Notes under the pieces: generated by a model
The model's input: only the letters and a program-made list of their open reading frames with translations
Told to the model about the DNA's origin: nothing
Database searches by the model: none
Shown: positions 1 through 5,868 of the stretch, in pieces
Position numbering within the stretch: the stretch's first letter is position 1
Layout: every line of letters starts with the position of its first letter
NCBI GenBank assembly: GCA_002299125.1
Contig: DBNU01000103.1
Span: 1 to 9,425, forward strand
Length of the DNA stretch: 9,425 nt
Origin: Proteobacteria bacterium UBA664
Lineage (GTDB): Bacteria > Pseudomonadota > Gammaproteobacteria > UBA7966
Direction of reading: 5' to 3'
Program-made: the position numbers and the translations under genes

Positions 1-719
1 ACGAACTCGTGCTCACCACCAATGGCACCCGCCTGCAAGGCCTTGCTCAACCACTGGCCGAAGCAGGCGTGAAGCGGGTGAACGTAAGCCTCGACAGCCT
101 GCGTCCCGAGCGCTTCCGGCGCTTGACCCGTGTGGGCGACCTCGCCGCCGTGCTGGCGGGCATCGACGCCGCGCGCGCGGCCGGTTTCGAGCGGGTGAAG
201 CTCAACACCGTAGTCCTTGCCGGCCACAACGACGACGAAGTCGCGGACCTCGTACGCTTTGCCGGGCAACGCGGGCTCGACATCTCCTTCATCGAGGAGA
301 TGCCCCTCGGGCACATCGAGGCGCATGACCGCCAGCTCACCTTCCACCCGAGTGACCGCATCCTCGCCGACCTGCGGCGGCATTTCTCTCTGCTGCCGTC
401 GACCGAGACCACGGGGGGGCCGTCACGCTACTGGCGGCTGGCCGAGTTCGACACACGGGTGGGCTTCATCTCCCCCCACAGCCACAACTTCTGCGCGAGC
501 TGCAATCGCGTGCGAGTGACGGTCCAGGGCCGCCTGCTGCTGTGCCTGGGTCAGGAACACAGTGCCGATCTGCTGGCGGTCCTGCGCACCCATCCCGGTG
601 ACGCTGAGGCCCTGCGCGCGGCCATTGTGGCGGCCATGGCCCTGAAGCCCCGCGGACACGATTTCGCGCCCAGCACGCAACCGGTGATCTTCCGTCACAT
701 GAGCGTCACCGGCGGCTGA
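1..719 (+). CDS. moaA: GTP 3',8-cyclase MoaA, C-terminal part (5' end outside window)
   Basis: MoaA is the radical-SAM enzyme that, with MoaC, converts GTP to cyclic pyranopterin monophosphate (cPMP), the first step of Moco synthesis in the cytoplasm. The reading frame is open from the window edge (first whole codon at base 3), so the N-terminal SAM-binding CxxxCxxC cluster and roughly 90-100 residues are missing. Within the visible 238 codons, LTTNGT lies near the edge and VNVSLDS follows. The second, GTP-binding cluster is intact as FCASCN with a third Cys 13 residues later (C-x2-C-x13-C, about bases 492-545). The NRVRV after it carries the two arginines used in GTP binding and radical chemistry in characterised MoaA. 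The protein ends in Gly-Gly, the functionally important C-terminal tail of the family. The stop codon overlaps the next start by one base (TGATG), indicating an operon with translational coupling to mobAB. The GTG at base 9 is an internal Val codon, not the start. Confidence 0.96.
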   Translation, partial: ELVLTTNGTRLQGLAQPLAEAGVKRVNVSLDSLRPERFRRLTRVGDLAAVLAGIDAARAAGFERVKLNTVVLAGHNDDEVADLVRFAGQRGLDISFIEEMPLGHIEAHDRQLTFHPSDRILADLRRHFSLLPSTETTGGPSRYWRLAEFDTRVGFISPHSHNFCASCNRVRVTVQGRLLLCLGQEHSADLLAVLRTHPGDAEALRAAIVAAMALKPRGHDFAPSTQPVIFRHMSVTGG

Positions 720-2026
720 TGACGGCGGCCACGGGGCCCTGCCCCGCCACGCTCACGGCACTCATCCTGGCCGGTGGCGCTGCCACCCGCATGGGCGGAA
801 GGGACAAGGGGTTGCTGGACCTGGCGGGCTTCCCGCTGGTGGAACACGTCGCGGCCCGGCTCACACCGGCCGTTGCGGGCGTCCTCATCTCGGCCAATCG
901 CAACCTGCTCGAGTGGCGCCGTTATGGCTGGCCCGTGCTGAACGATGCCCCGCCCGGTGGGCAGGGTCCGCTCGCGGGCATCCTCGCCGGGCTCGAGGCC
1001 TGCCCCACGGAATGGCTGCTGGTCGTGCCCTGCGATGCCCCCGCCCTGCCGCGCGACCTCGCCGCCCGTCTGACCGCGGCCAGCGACCGCCACCCGCTGC
1101 GGATCGCTCAAGCCGGCGGCAACTGGCAGCCCGTGTGCGCCCTGCTGCACCGGAGCCTCGCCAGGGACCTCCATCACTTCCTCACCCAGCCGCCGACCGG
1201 CCCCGAGGGAGCCGAGGCGTCCTTCAGGGGGACATCAGACACGCCTGACGGTGACCGCAGCGCGAGGGGGAGGCCGGTTCAGCCGGGCAACTCGGGCGCC
1301 GCCGCGCGCCCCCTACGAAGCTCCGCCCGCAAGGTCATGGCCTGGATGGCACGCCATGACCCGCTGCCGGTGTACTGGGACGACGCCAGCGCCTTCGCCA
1401 ACCTGAACACACCCGACGAGTTCGAGGCCTGGGCCGGGCGGCATGCGCCGCCCGAGCGTCCGGGGCCCCCGACATGGGTGGGAAGGGCGCCGGTGATCGG
1501 CATCGCCGCACCGAGCGGCACCGGCAAGACCACCCTGCTCGAGGCCACGCTGCCCCACCTGGTCGCTGGCGGGCTGCGCATCGCGCTGGTGAAGCATGCC
1601 CATCACGATTTCGACCTCGACCAACCGGGCAAGGACAGCCATCGCCTGCGGCAGGCCGGGGCGCGCCAGGTCGTGGTGGGTTCCACCCGGCGGGTGGCGA
1701 GCATCATCGAGCGGGAGAACCCGGAACGGCCACCCTCTCTCGATGAGTTCCTCGCCCGCATCGACCCGGCGCTGACCGACCTCGTGCTGGTGGAGGGTTT
1801 CAAGCGCGATCCGATCCCGCGCCTCGCCCTGGCCCGCACCGGCGCACCCTCCGCACCCGTGCCGCTCGACGACCCCTGGCTGGTGGCACTCGCCTGCGAT
1901 GCCGCTTTCGCGGCGCCCTCCCGACTCCCTCGTCTGGACATCGACGACCCGGCGGCGGTAGCGGCCTTTCTCGTCCGCTGGCGACGCGAGCGCCTGCTCG
2001 GCCGCCTGCCGCCGGACGCCCCGTGA
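719..2026 (+). CDS. mobAB: MobA-MobB fusion: molybdenum cofactor guanylyltransferase plus GTP-binding adaptor
   Basis: This single 435-residue protein joins two usually separate Moco enzymes. The N-terminal MobA part (about 10-245) transfers GMP from GTP to Mo-molybdopterin, giving the guanine dinucleotide form used by DMSO-reductase-family enzymes such as formate dehydrogenases. It shows LILAGG (15-20), RMGG and DKGL (24-32), the metal-binding Asp in VVPCDAP (D106) and the C-terminal NLNTP motif (228-232). A Pro-rich linker (about 243-251) leads to MobB (about 257-425). MobB has a P-loop APSGTGKTT (264-272), VKHAHHDFDLD (291-301), GKDSHRLRQAGA (304-315) and LVEGFK (357-362), and is thought to assist nucleotide delivery. 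MobAB fusions are known. Unusual here is a stretch of about 45 residues (about 158-202, bases 1190-1324) rich in Gly, Pro, Arg and Ser, inserted between the FLTQ helix and ARKVMAWM, which are nearly adjacent in ordinary MobA. The start ATG lies inside the moaA stop. Confidence 0.95.
   Translation: MTAATGPCPATLTALILAGGAATRMGGRDKGLLDLAGFPLVEHVAARLTPAVAGVLISANRNLLEWRRYGWPVLNDAPPGGQGPLAGILAGLEACPTEWLLVVPCDAPALPRDLAARLTAASDRHPLRIAQAGGNWQPVCALLHRSLARDLHHFLTQPPTGPEGAEASFRGTSDTPDGDRSARGRPVQPGNSGAAARPLRSSARKVMAWMARHDPLPVYWDDASAFANLNTPDEFEAWAGRHAPPERPGPPTWVGRAPVIGIAAPSGTGKTTLLEATLPHLVAGGLRIALVKHAHHDFDLDQPGKDSHRLRQAGARQVVVGSTRRVASIIERENPERPPSLDEFLARIDPALTDLVLVEGFKRDPIPRLALARTGAPSAPVPLDDPWLVALACDAAFAAPSRLPRLDIDDPAAVAAFLVRWRRERLLGRLPPDAP
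1190..1324 (+). repeat. In-frame insertion in the MobA domain with inverted-repeat character
   Basis: These roughly 135 bases encode a low-complexity segment (P, G, A, R, S, D) absent from the MobA fold as I know it. The flanks read as continuous MobA sequence: ...HHFLTQ before, ARKVMAWM after. The DNA contains several inverted repeats: ACCGGCC (1196-1202) with GGCCGGT (1272-1278), AGGCGT (1215-1220) with ACGCCT (1241-1246), and TCAGG (1224-1228) with CCTGA (1244-1248). These would allow alternative hairpins. No clear target-site duplication is visible. It may be a palindromic element that inserted in frame, or a lineage-specific disordered loop. Boundaries are approximate, taken from alignment by eye. 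Confidence 0.5.
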
Positions 2027-2120
2027 GGCAGCCCCGACGTCCCCAAGTGCACCACCCCGTGCGCCCGGTGGCCATGCCGCCCCCACCCCAGCCCGATGCT
2101 CCTCCAACCCCGGAGACGAC

Positions 2121-3383
2121 ATGAGCCAGCCGACGCCATCCAATTCCTGCAAGGACGACCACGACCCGGCCGAGCCGGATCTGCGTACCGCACTCAGTCG
2201 CATCCTCGCGGCCGTACAGCCCGTGACCGGCGAAGAGCGGATCGACCTGCGCAACGCCCGCGCACGCATCCTGGCCCAGACCGTTTACGCGCCGACACCA
2301 TTGCCCGCCTTCACGCATGCGGCCATGGATGGCTTCGCCTGTCAGGCCACTGGCCTGAACCCCGCCGAGGGACTGCAACTGCGCTGGGTCGGGCACGCCT
2401 ACGCCGGCCACCCCTGGCGTGAGCCGCTCGCCCCCGGCACCTGCGTGCGAGTTTCGACCGGGGCCGTGCTACCCGACGGGGCCGACTGCGTGGTCATGCA
2501 GGAGCAGGTACAGGTGGAAGGCGGGCTGGTCACACTCGGACGCCCTCCGCGCCCGGGCGAGAACGTCCGTCATCAGGGCAGCGAATTCCCGCGTGGCGCC
2601 CACGTGTTCGAACGCGGTGAGCGCCTCGGTCCCGCCCACCTCGGCCTCCTGGCCACACTGGGCATGCCTACGGTCACGGTGCTGCGCCGACCACGGGTGG
2701 CGATCTTCTCCACCGGCGATGAACTGCGCTCACTGGGCGCCCCTCTGGCCCTCGGCGAACTCCACGACAGCAACCGCTACAGCCTGCTCGGCCTGCTCGG
2801 TGGCCTGCCGGTCGAGATCTTCGACCTCGGCATCGTCGGCGACCAGCCGGAGGCCATCGAGCAGACGCTGGCGAGTGCCGCCGCAAGTGCTGACCTCGTG
2901 CTGAGCACGGGCGGCGTGTCGGTCGGCGACGTGGACCACGTGCGTCAGCGTGTCGAGCGACTGGGGCGAGTCGCACTGTGGAAGGTGGCCATCAAGCCCG
3001 GGCGACCCTTGCTCTTCGGCTCGATCGGCAGCACCCCGGTCTTCGGTCTGCCGGGCAACCCGGTGTCCGTCATGGTCACCTGGACCCAGTTCGTGCGCCC
3101 GGCGCTGGACCGGATTGCCGGCGGCAATCCGCGCAGCCCCCTGCGCTTTCTTGCGACCTTGCCGGTATCGGTGGACAAACGGCGGGGACGCGAGGAATTC
3201 CAGCGCGGCATCCTGCAACGCGTGAGCGGGACCTGGCAGGTGCGTCCGACCGGGGATCAGGGCTCGGGAATGCTGTCCTCCATGGCCCGCGCGAACTGCT
3301 TCATCGTGCTGCCGCGCGAGGTGACCCACCTGCCACCGGGCAGCACAGTGGAGGTGGAACCCTTCGAGAATCTGCTCGGCTGA
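2121..3383 (+). CDS. moeA: Molybdopterin molybdenumtransferase MoeA
   Basis: MoeA inserts molybdate into adenylylated molybdopterin, the last step giving active Mo-molybdopterin; it acts in the cytoplasm as a dimer. The 420 residues match family length and contain the expected landmarks in order: FTHAAMDGFA (64-73, D70 being the conserved catalytic-site Asp), the molybdopterin-binding core FSTGDEL (196-202), DSNRY (216-220), LSTGGVSVGDVDHV (261-274), IKPGRP (291-296) and FGLPGNPVS (308-316). The C-terminal domain IV carries GSGMLSSMARAN. The first 20 or so residues are a poorly conserved, polar lead. A GGAG Shine-Dalgarno (2112-2115) sits 5 bases before the ATG. The gene lies 94 bases after mobAB on the same strand and is probably co-transcribed. 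The gap between them has only a weak 5-bp hairpin (CCACC/GGTGG) and no terminator. The mogA/moaB adenylyltransferase that should act before MoeA is not in the window. Confidence 0.96.
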   Translation: MSQPTPSNSCKDDHDPAEPDLRTALSRILAAVQPVTGEERIDLRNARARILAQTVYAPTPLPAFTHAAMDGFACQATGLNPAEGLQLRWVGHAYAGHPWREPLAPGTCVRVSTGAVLPDGADCVVMQEQVQVEGGLVTLGRPPRPGENVRHQGSEFPRGAHVFERGERLGPAHLGLLATLGMPTVTVLRRPRVAIFSTGDELRSLGAPLALGELHDSNRYSLLGLLGGLPVEIFDLGIVGDQPEAIEQTLASAAASADLVLSTGGVSVGDVDHVRQRVERLGRVALWKVAIKPGRPLLFGSIGSTPVFGLPGNPVSVMVTWTQFVRPALDRIAGGNPRSPLRFLATLPVSVDKRRGREEFQRGILQRVSGTWQVRPTGDQGSGMLSSMARANCFIVLPREVTHLPPGSTVEVEPFENLLG

Positions 3384-3566
3384 GGGCGTGCTGGGGGGTT
3401 ACAGACCGCAATCGCGGGCTCTCGGTCAATTGCGTGTTGCGAAATGTGAACCAGTTGGCAGCGATTCCCCAGAAGAAAAGTGACGCAGGGCCGATACTGC
3501 GCCCATGCGTGCGTCCCGCCGTTGTTCCCACCTTATTGCTGCCATCAAAGCGCGATAGATCTTTCC
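3384..3566. other. Intergenic region after moeA
   Basis: This non-coding gap separates moeA from the next plus-strand gene. Small competing hairpins are visible: CCGC-AATC-GCGG (3406-3417), GACCG (3404-3408) with CGGTC (3423-3427), and CGCAAT (3407-3412) with ATTGCG (3429-3434). None is followed by a T-run, so an intrinsic terminator is not supported. The stretch 3428-3480 is less GC-rich than its surroundings and could hold a promoter, but I found no convincing -35/-10 pair. If the downstream gene actually starts at GTG 3480, the gap is only 96 bases. Confidence 0.4.
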
Positions 3567-4034
3567 GTGCGCCGCCGATCCGCCTCGACCATCGGACGGA
3601 CACTGGGCCGCATCACGCGGCCACAGCACCTGATCCCTTTAGTGGGTGTGGCCTCCGGCTGGCTGTTACTCGATTTCGCGCTGGATCAAGTCGCACTGGA
3701 CTCGCGACGCCCCTTCTCGCACGAGATCGCCTACCCAACGGTGGGTGAGGTCTTCGGCGACCTTGCGAGCCTGCGCGAGCGGCAGGCCGCATCCGGCTTC
3801 GAGTTGCTGGATCTGGTCCAAGTGCAATTCCCGGTGCGCGTCCTCACGATTCGCCACGCGCCCGGCGAAATCAGCTTCATCGGGCCGGATGGCGGTCAGC
3901 GTCGCTACCGCGGCGGCGAAAGCCAACTGCTGCAGGCGATGGTGGTCGCCGGACCGGATGCCGCGCGTGGATGGATCGTATGGCGCGAGGCCACTGCCCC
4001 GGAGTCATCGCAGGCCCGTGTCAGTCTCCGCTGA
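3567..4034 (+). CDS. Unrecognised small protein with N-terminal membrane anchor
   Basis: I do not recognise a family. From the GTG at 3567 the product is 155 residues: a basic N-terminus (MRRRSAS...RR-rich, residues 1-19), one hydrophobic segment LIPLVGVASGWLLLDFAL (about 22-39), then a soluble domain of about 115 residues. Arg/Lys before the segment predicts the C-terminal part lies in the periplasm (type II anchor), or the segment could be a signal sequence. Codon third positions are strongly G/C in this frame, like neighbouring genes, which supports real coding. An upstream in-frame GTG at 3480 would add 29 residues, but that extension is Cys-rich and unlike a protein N-terminus, so I prefer 3567. 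Neither start has a strong Shine-Dalgarno. Its 3' end overlaps the 3' end of the opposing DUF2147 gene by 30 bases. Its role is unknown, and its position inside a Moco locus is the only hint. Confidence 0.6.
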   Translation: MRRRSASTIGRTLGRITRPQHLIPLVGVASGWLLLDFALDQVALDSRRPFSHEIAYPTVGEVFGDLASLRERQAASGFELLDLVQVQFPVRVLTIRHAPGEISFIGPDGGQRRYRGGESQLLQAMVVAGPDAARGWIVWREATAPESSQARVSLR

Positions 4035-4556
4035 GGCCTGATCCGAGGCCGGCACGCGCTTCCAGACCTGGGTCGCCCCAAACAGCGAAATTCCGAGAAA
4101 ACCGCGTACCTCAAGCGTATCGTCTGCCACCAGACGCATGCGCCCACGATAGGTGTTACCGCTCTGTGGGTCGTAGATGCGGCCGTTCTCGAAGCGATCA
4201 TTGCCCGCGTAACGGAAGCCCGTCATGAAGACGACACCCTTGACCGGCCGTGTCCGCAGCGCGGGGTCGGGATTGTGCTTGTCGCGCGGTGCGTCAGGGC
4301 CGTCATCGCCGCTCGTGATTCGCCCCTCGAAAACCGCGGCCGACCCCTCGACCGCGTAGATCTGCACCCGCCCCTTCGCGCCCTCGGTCAACCACTCACC
4401 GACGATGCCACGACCATCGGGCCCCGCCACCGTGGCCATGGGATCGGCGGACGCGCGCTCAGGGCCATCGGCCGCCGGCAACGGCGTAGGCCAGGCCAGG
4501 GTGGCCGACAGCAAGATCACGAGGAATCGTGACGGGTGCCGAGCGGCTGGCCTCAC
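4005..4556 (-). CDS. Secreted DUF2147 family protein
   Basis: The product has 183 residues with a clear signal peptide: basic start RPAARHPSR, hydrophobic FLVILLSATLAW, and a likely cleavage after PLPAA (residue 29). The mature part matches the DUF2147 family, a small beta-rich exported domain of unknown biochemical role. Landmarks are IVGEWLTEG (51-59), the KHNPDPALRTRP block (93-104), GRIYDPQSGNTY (125-136) and VRGFLGISLFG (150-160) followed by TQVW. The start is GTG (4556-4554), embedded in the moaE stop as GTGA. A GGGGG run just upstream can act as ribosome-binding site, so translation is probably coupled to moaE. A direct role in Moco synthesis is unlikely because the protein is exported while Moco assembly is cytoplasmic; the link may be merely operonic. 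About 15 residues after the domain (SDQASAETDTGLR) form a polar tail read across the opposing gene's 3' end. Confidence 0.85.
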   Translation of the reverse strand: MRPAARHPSRFLVILLSATLAWPTPLPAADGPERASADPMATVAGPDGRGIVGEWLTEGAKGRVQIYAVEGSAAVFEGRITSGDDGPDAPRDKHNPDPALRTRPVKGVVFMTGFRYAGNDRFENGRIYDPQSGNTYRGRMRLVADDTLEVRGFLGISLFGATQVWKRVPASDQASAETDTGLR

Positions 4557-4996
4557 CTGTCCCCCGTATTGCAGCTCACCCAGCGCTCCCCGGCGGGCCC
4601 TTTCTCCCGCTTCCAGAAGGGGGCATCGCGCTTGAGGGCCTCGATGATCGCACGACAGGCCGCGAAGGCCTCGGCACGATGGGCGGAGAAGGCCGCCACC
4701 AGCACGATGTCCTCACCCGGAAGGATGGGGCCGACCCGGTGCACGACCCGCGCATCCTCTGCCCCGGTGTCATCGAGCGTGCCGGCGACGATTTCCTCCA
4801 GGCAACGCTCGGTCATGCCGGGATAGTGTTCGAGGAAGAGTTCGGCGACCGCCTCACCCTCATTGAAATCGCGCATGCTGCCGACGAACACAGCCGTTGC
4901 ACCACAGGCCCCACGGTCCAGGCCACGGCTACGCTGGAAGCGGCGCAGATCCGCGTAAGGGTCGAAGGGCGCCGTGCGCAGTTCCACCCGTTCCAT
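4553..4996 (-). CDS. moaE: Molybdopterin synthase catalytic subunit MoaE
   Basis: MoaE is the large subunit of molybdopterin synthase. It binds cPMP and receives sulfur from the C-terminal thiocarboxylate of MoaD to form the dithiolene of molybdopterin. The 147 residues match the usual length (about 150). Visible motifs are ATAVFVGSMRDFN (33-45, with R42 equivalent to the conserved active-site Arg), LEHYPGMTE (55-63), HRVGPILPGE (86-95), SAHR (104-107) and LKRDAPFWKRE (121-131), which holds the two catalytic-site lysines K122 and K129. It starts two bases after the moaD stop, and its own stop overlaps the DUF2147 start, so the three form one operon. Nothing expected is missing. Confidence 0.96.
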   Translation of the reverse strand: MERVELRTAPFDPYADLRRFQRSRGLDRGACGATAVFVGSMRDFNEGEAVAELFLEHYPGMTERCLEEIVAGTLDDTGAEDARVVHRVGPILPGEDIVLVAAFSAHRAEAFAACRAIIEALKRDAPFWKREKGPAGERWVSCNTGDR

Positions 4997-4998
4997 GC

Positions 4999-5226
4999 TC
5001 AGCCCCCGGTGACCGGCGGAAAGAAGGCCACTTCATCACCATCATGCACCGCAGTCCCGAAGTCACAGTGGGCCTGATTGCGGGCACAACGCAGACGGTC
5101 CGGTCGGGGCGTACCGACCACCTGCACCCAGACGCCGGCGACATCCACCGGCCCTGGGTAGGCGAGGTAGGCCTCGCGACGACCGATCGTCTCGGCGAGT
5201 CCAGCGAAGAAAAGTATGCGGATCAT
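4999..5226 (-). CDS. moaD: Molybdopterin synthase sulfur carrier subunit MoaD
   Basis: MoaD is the ubiquitin-like sulfur carrier of molybdopterin synthase; its C-terminal Gly-Gly is adenylated and thiocarboxylated, then inserted into the MoaE active site. The product is 75 residues from ATG 5226, with the beta-grasp start MIRILFFAGL and the highly typical end DGDEVAFFPPVTGG. A GAGG four bases before this ATG makes it the better start. An upstream in-frame ATG at 5241 would add five residues (MKRGP) but has no properly spaced ribosome-binding site. The middle section (about residues 27-50) is weakly conserved compared with the ends, as is common in the family. It is the first gene of the moaD-moaE-DUF2147 operon and diverges from moaC. 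Confidence 0.93.
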   Translation of the reverse strand: MIRILFFAGLAETIGRREAYLAYPGPVDVAGVWVQVVGTPRPDRLRCARNQAHCDFGTAVHDGDEVAFFPPVTGG

Positions 5227-5334
5227 GGGCCCTCGCTTCATCTTCTCGCCGCATTCACACCCAGAAGCGACGAAATGCGGCCAACGACGGTTACAAGTTT
5301 ACGGCCCGCAGGCACGCTGTCACTATTCCGCGCG
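5227..5334. promoter_or_regulatory. Divergent moaD/moaC intergenic region with inverted repeat
   Basis: This 108-base region must supply start signals for both moaD (left) and moaC (right). It contains a perfect 8-bp inverted repeat, GCCGCATT (5248-5255) and AATGCGGC (5274-5281), arms separated by 18 bases (centre to centre 26 bp). That spacing would suit a dimeric regulator contacting successive major grooves, or a stem-loop in the moaD leader. A weak promoter-like pair toward moaC is TTTACG (5298-5303) and CACTAT (5321-5326) with 17-bp spacing; it would start transcription close to the moaC ATG. No Moco riboswitch fold is recognisable by eye. Confidence 0.4.
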
Positions 5335-5847
5335 ATGAGCAGCCTCACCCATCTCAACGCCCGCGGCGAGGCCCACATGGTCGATGTGGGCAGCAAGGCC
5401 GAAACCCTCCGCAGCGCGCGCGCCTGTGGCCACATCCGCATGCAGGCTGAAACCCTGGCCGCCCTCCTCGAGGGGCGCCATCCGAAGGGTGACGTGCTTG
5501 CCGTTGCCCGGGTGGCCGCGATCATGGCAGCCAAGCGCACGGCCGAACTCATCCCGCTGTGTCACCCCATCCCACTCGACGCCATCGAGATCGACTGCCG
5601 CCCGGATGGCTCCCTGCCCGGCGTGCATATCGAGGCCTGTGCCCGTACCCACTCGCGCACCGGTGTCGAGATGGAGGCCCTGACCGCCGTGCAGATCGGC
5701 CTGCTTACGATCTACGACATGTGCAAGGCGCTGGATCGCGGCATGGTGATCGATGCCGTGCGCCTGCTGGAAAAGACCGGCGGCCGCAGCGGGGACTGGC
5801 GGGAGGGATCCGCTGCCGAGGTGGGGCCTGGAGACGCTGGGCCCTGA
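5335..5847 (+). CDS. moaC: Cyclic pyranopterin monophosphate synthase MoaC
   Basis: MoaC converts the MoaA product 3',8-cyclo-7,8-dihydro-GTP to cPMP; it acts as a hexamer in the cytoplasm. From ATG 5335 the protein is 170 residues, and its numbering coincides with E. coli MoaC: K51 (in PKGDV), C76 and H77 (in IPLCHP), E112-M113-E114 (in TGVEMEAL), D128 and K131 (in IYDMCKA). The start MSSLTHLNARGEAHMVDV aligns with the E. coli N-terminus, which decides this start even though the frame stays open upstream to base 4897. No Shine-Dalgarno precedes the ATG, so the message may be leaderless or have an atypical start. The C-terminus runs about 10 residues past the conserved KTGGRSGDW end with a Gly/Ala-rich tail. 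A glycosyltransferase gene follows 21 bases after the stop. Confidence 0.95.
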   Translation: MSSLTHLNARGEAHMVDVGSKAETLRSARACGHIRMQAETLAALLEGRHPKGDVLAVARVAAIMAAKRTAELIPLCHPIPLDAIEIDCRPDGSLPGVHIEACARTHSRTGVEMEALTAVQIGLLTIYDMCKALDRGMVIDAVRLLEKTGGRSGDWREGSAAEVGPGDAGP

Positions 5848-5868
5848 CCCGGTCCGGATCGCGCAGGA

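Noticed and set aside
1313..2269. Minus-strand 318-codon frame opposite the MobB part of the fusion
   Set aside because: It lies antisense to conserved MobB and MoeA coding sequence, with no motif.
3404..3434. Intrinsic terminator after moeA
   Set aside because: Small hairpins are present, but stems are short, mutually exclusive and not followed by a T-run.
4897..5334. An N-terminal extension of moaC by 146 codons
   Set aside because: The frame is open, but it runs antisense through moaE and moaD and the extension is not MoaC-like. Alignment places the start at 5335.
5227..5334. A Moco riboswitch
   Set aside because: Only one simple inverted repeat is visible; the multi-helix architecture could not be traced. 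A covariance-model search would be decisive.
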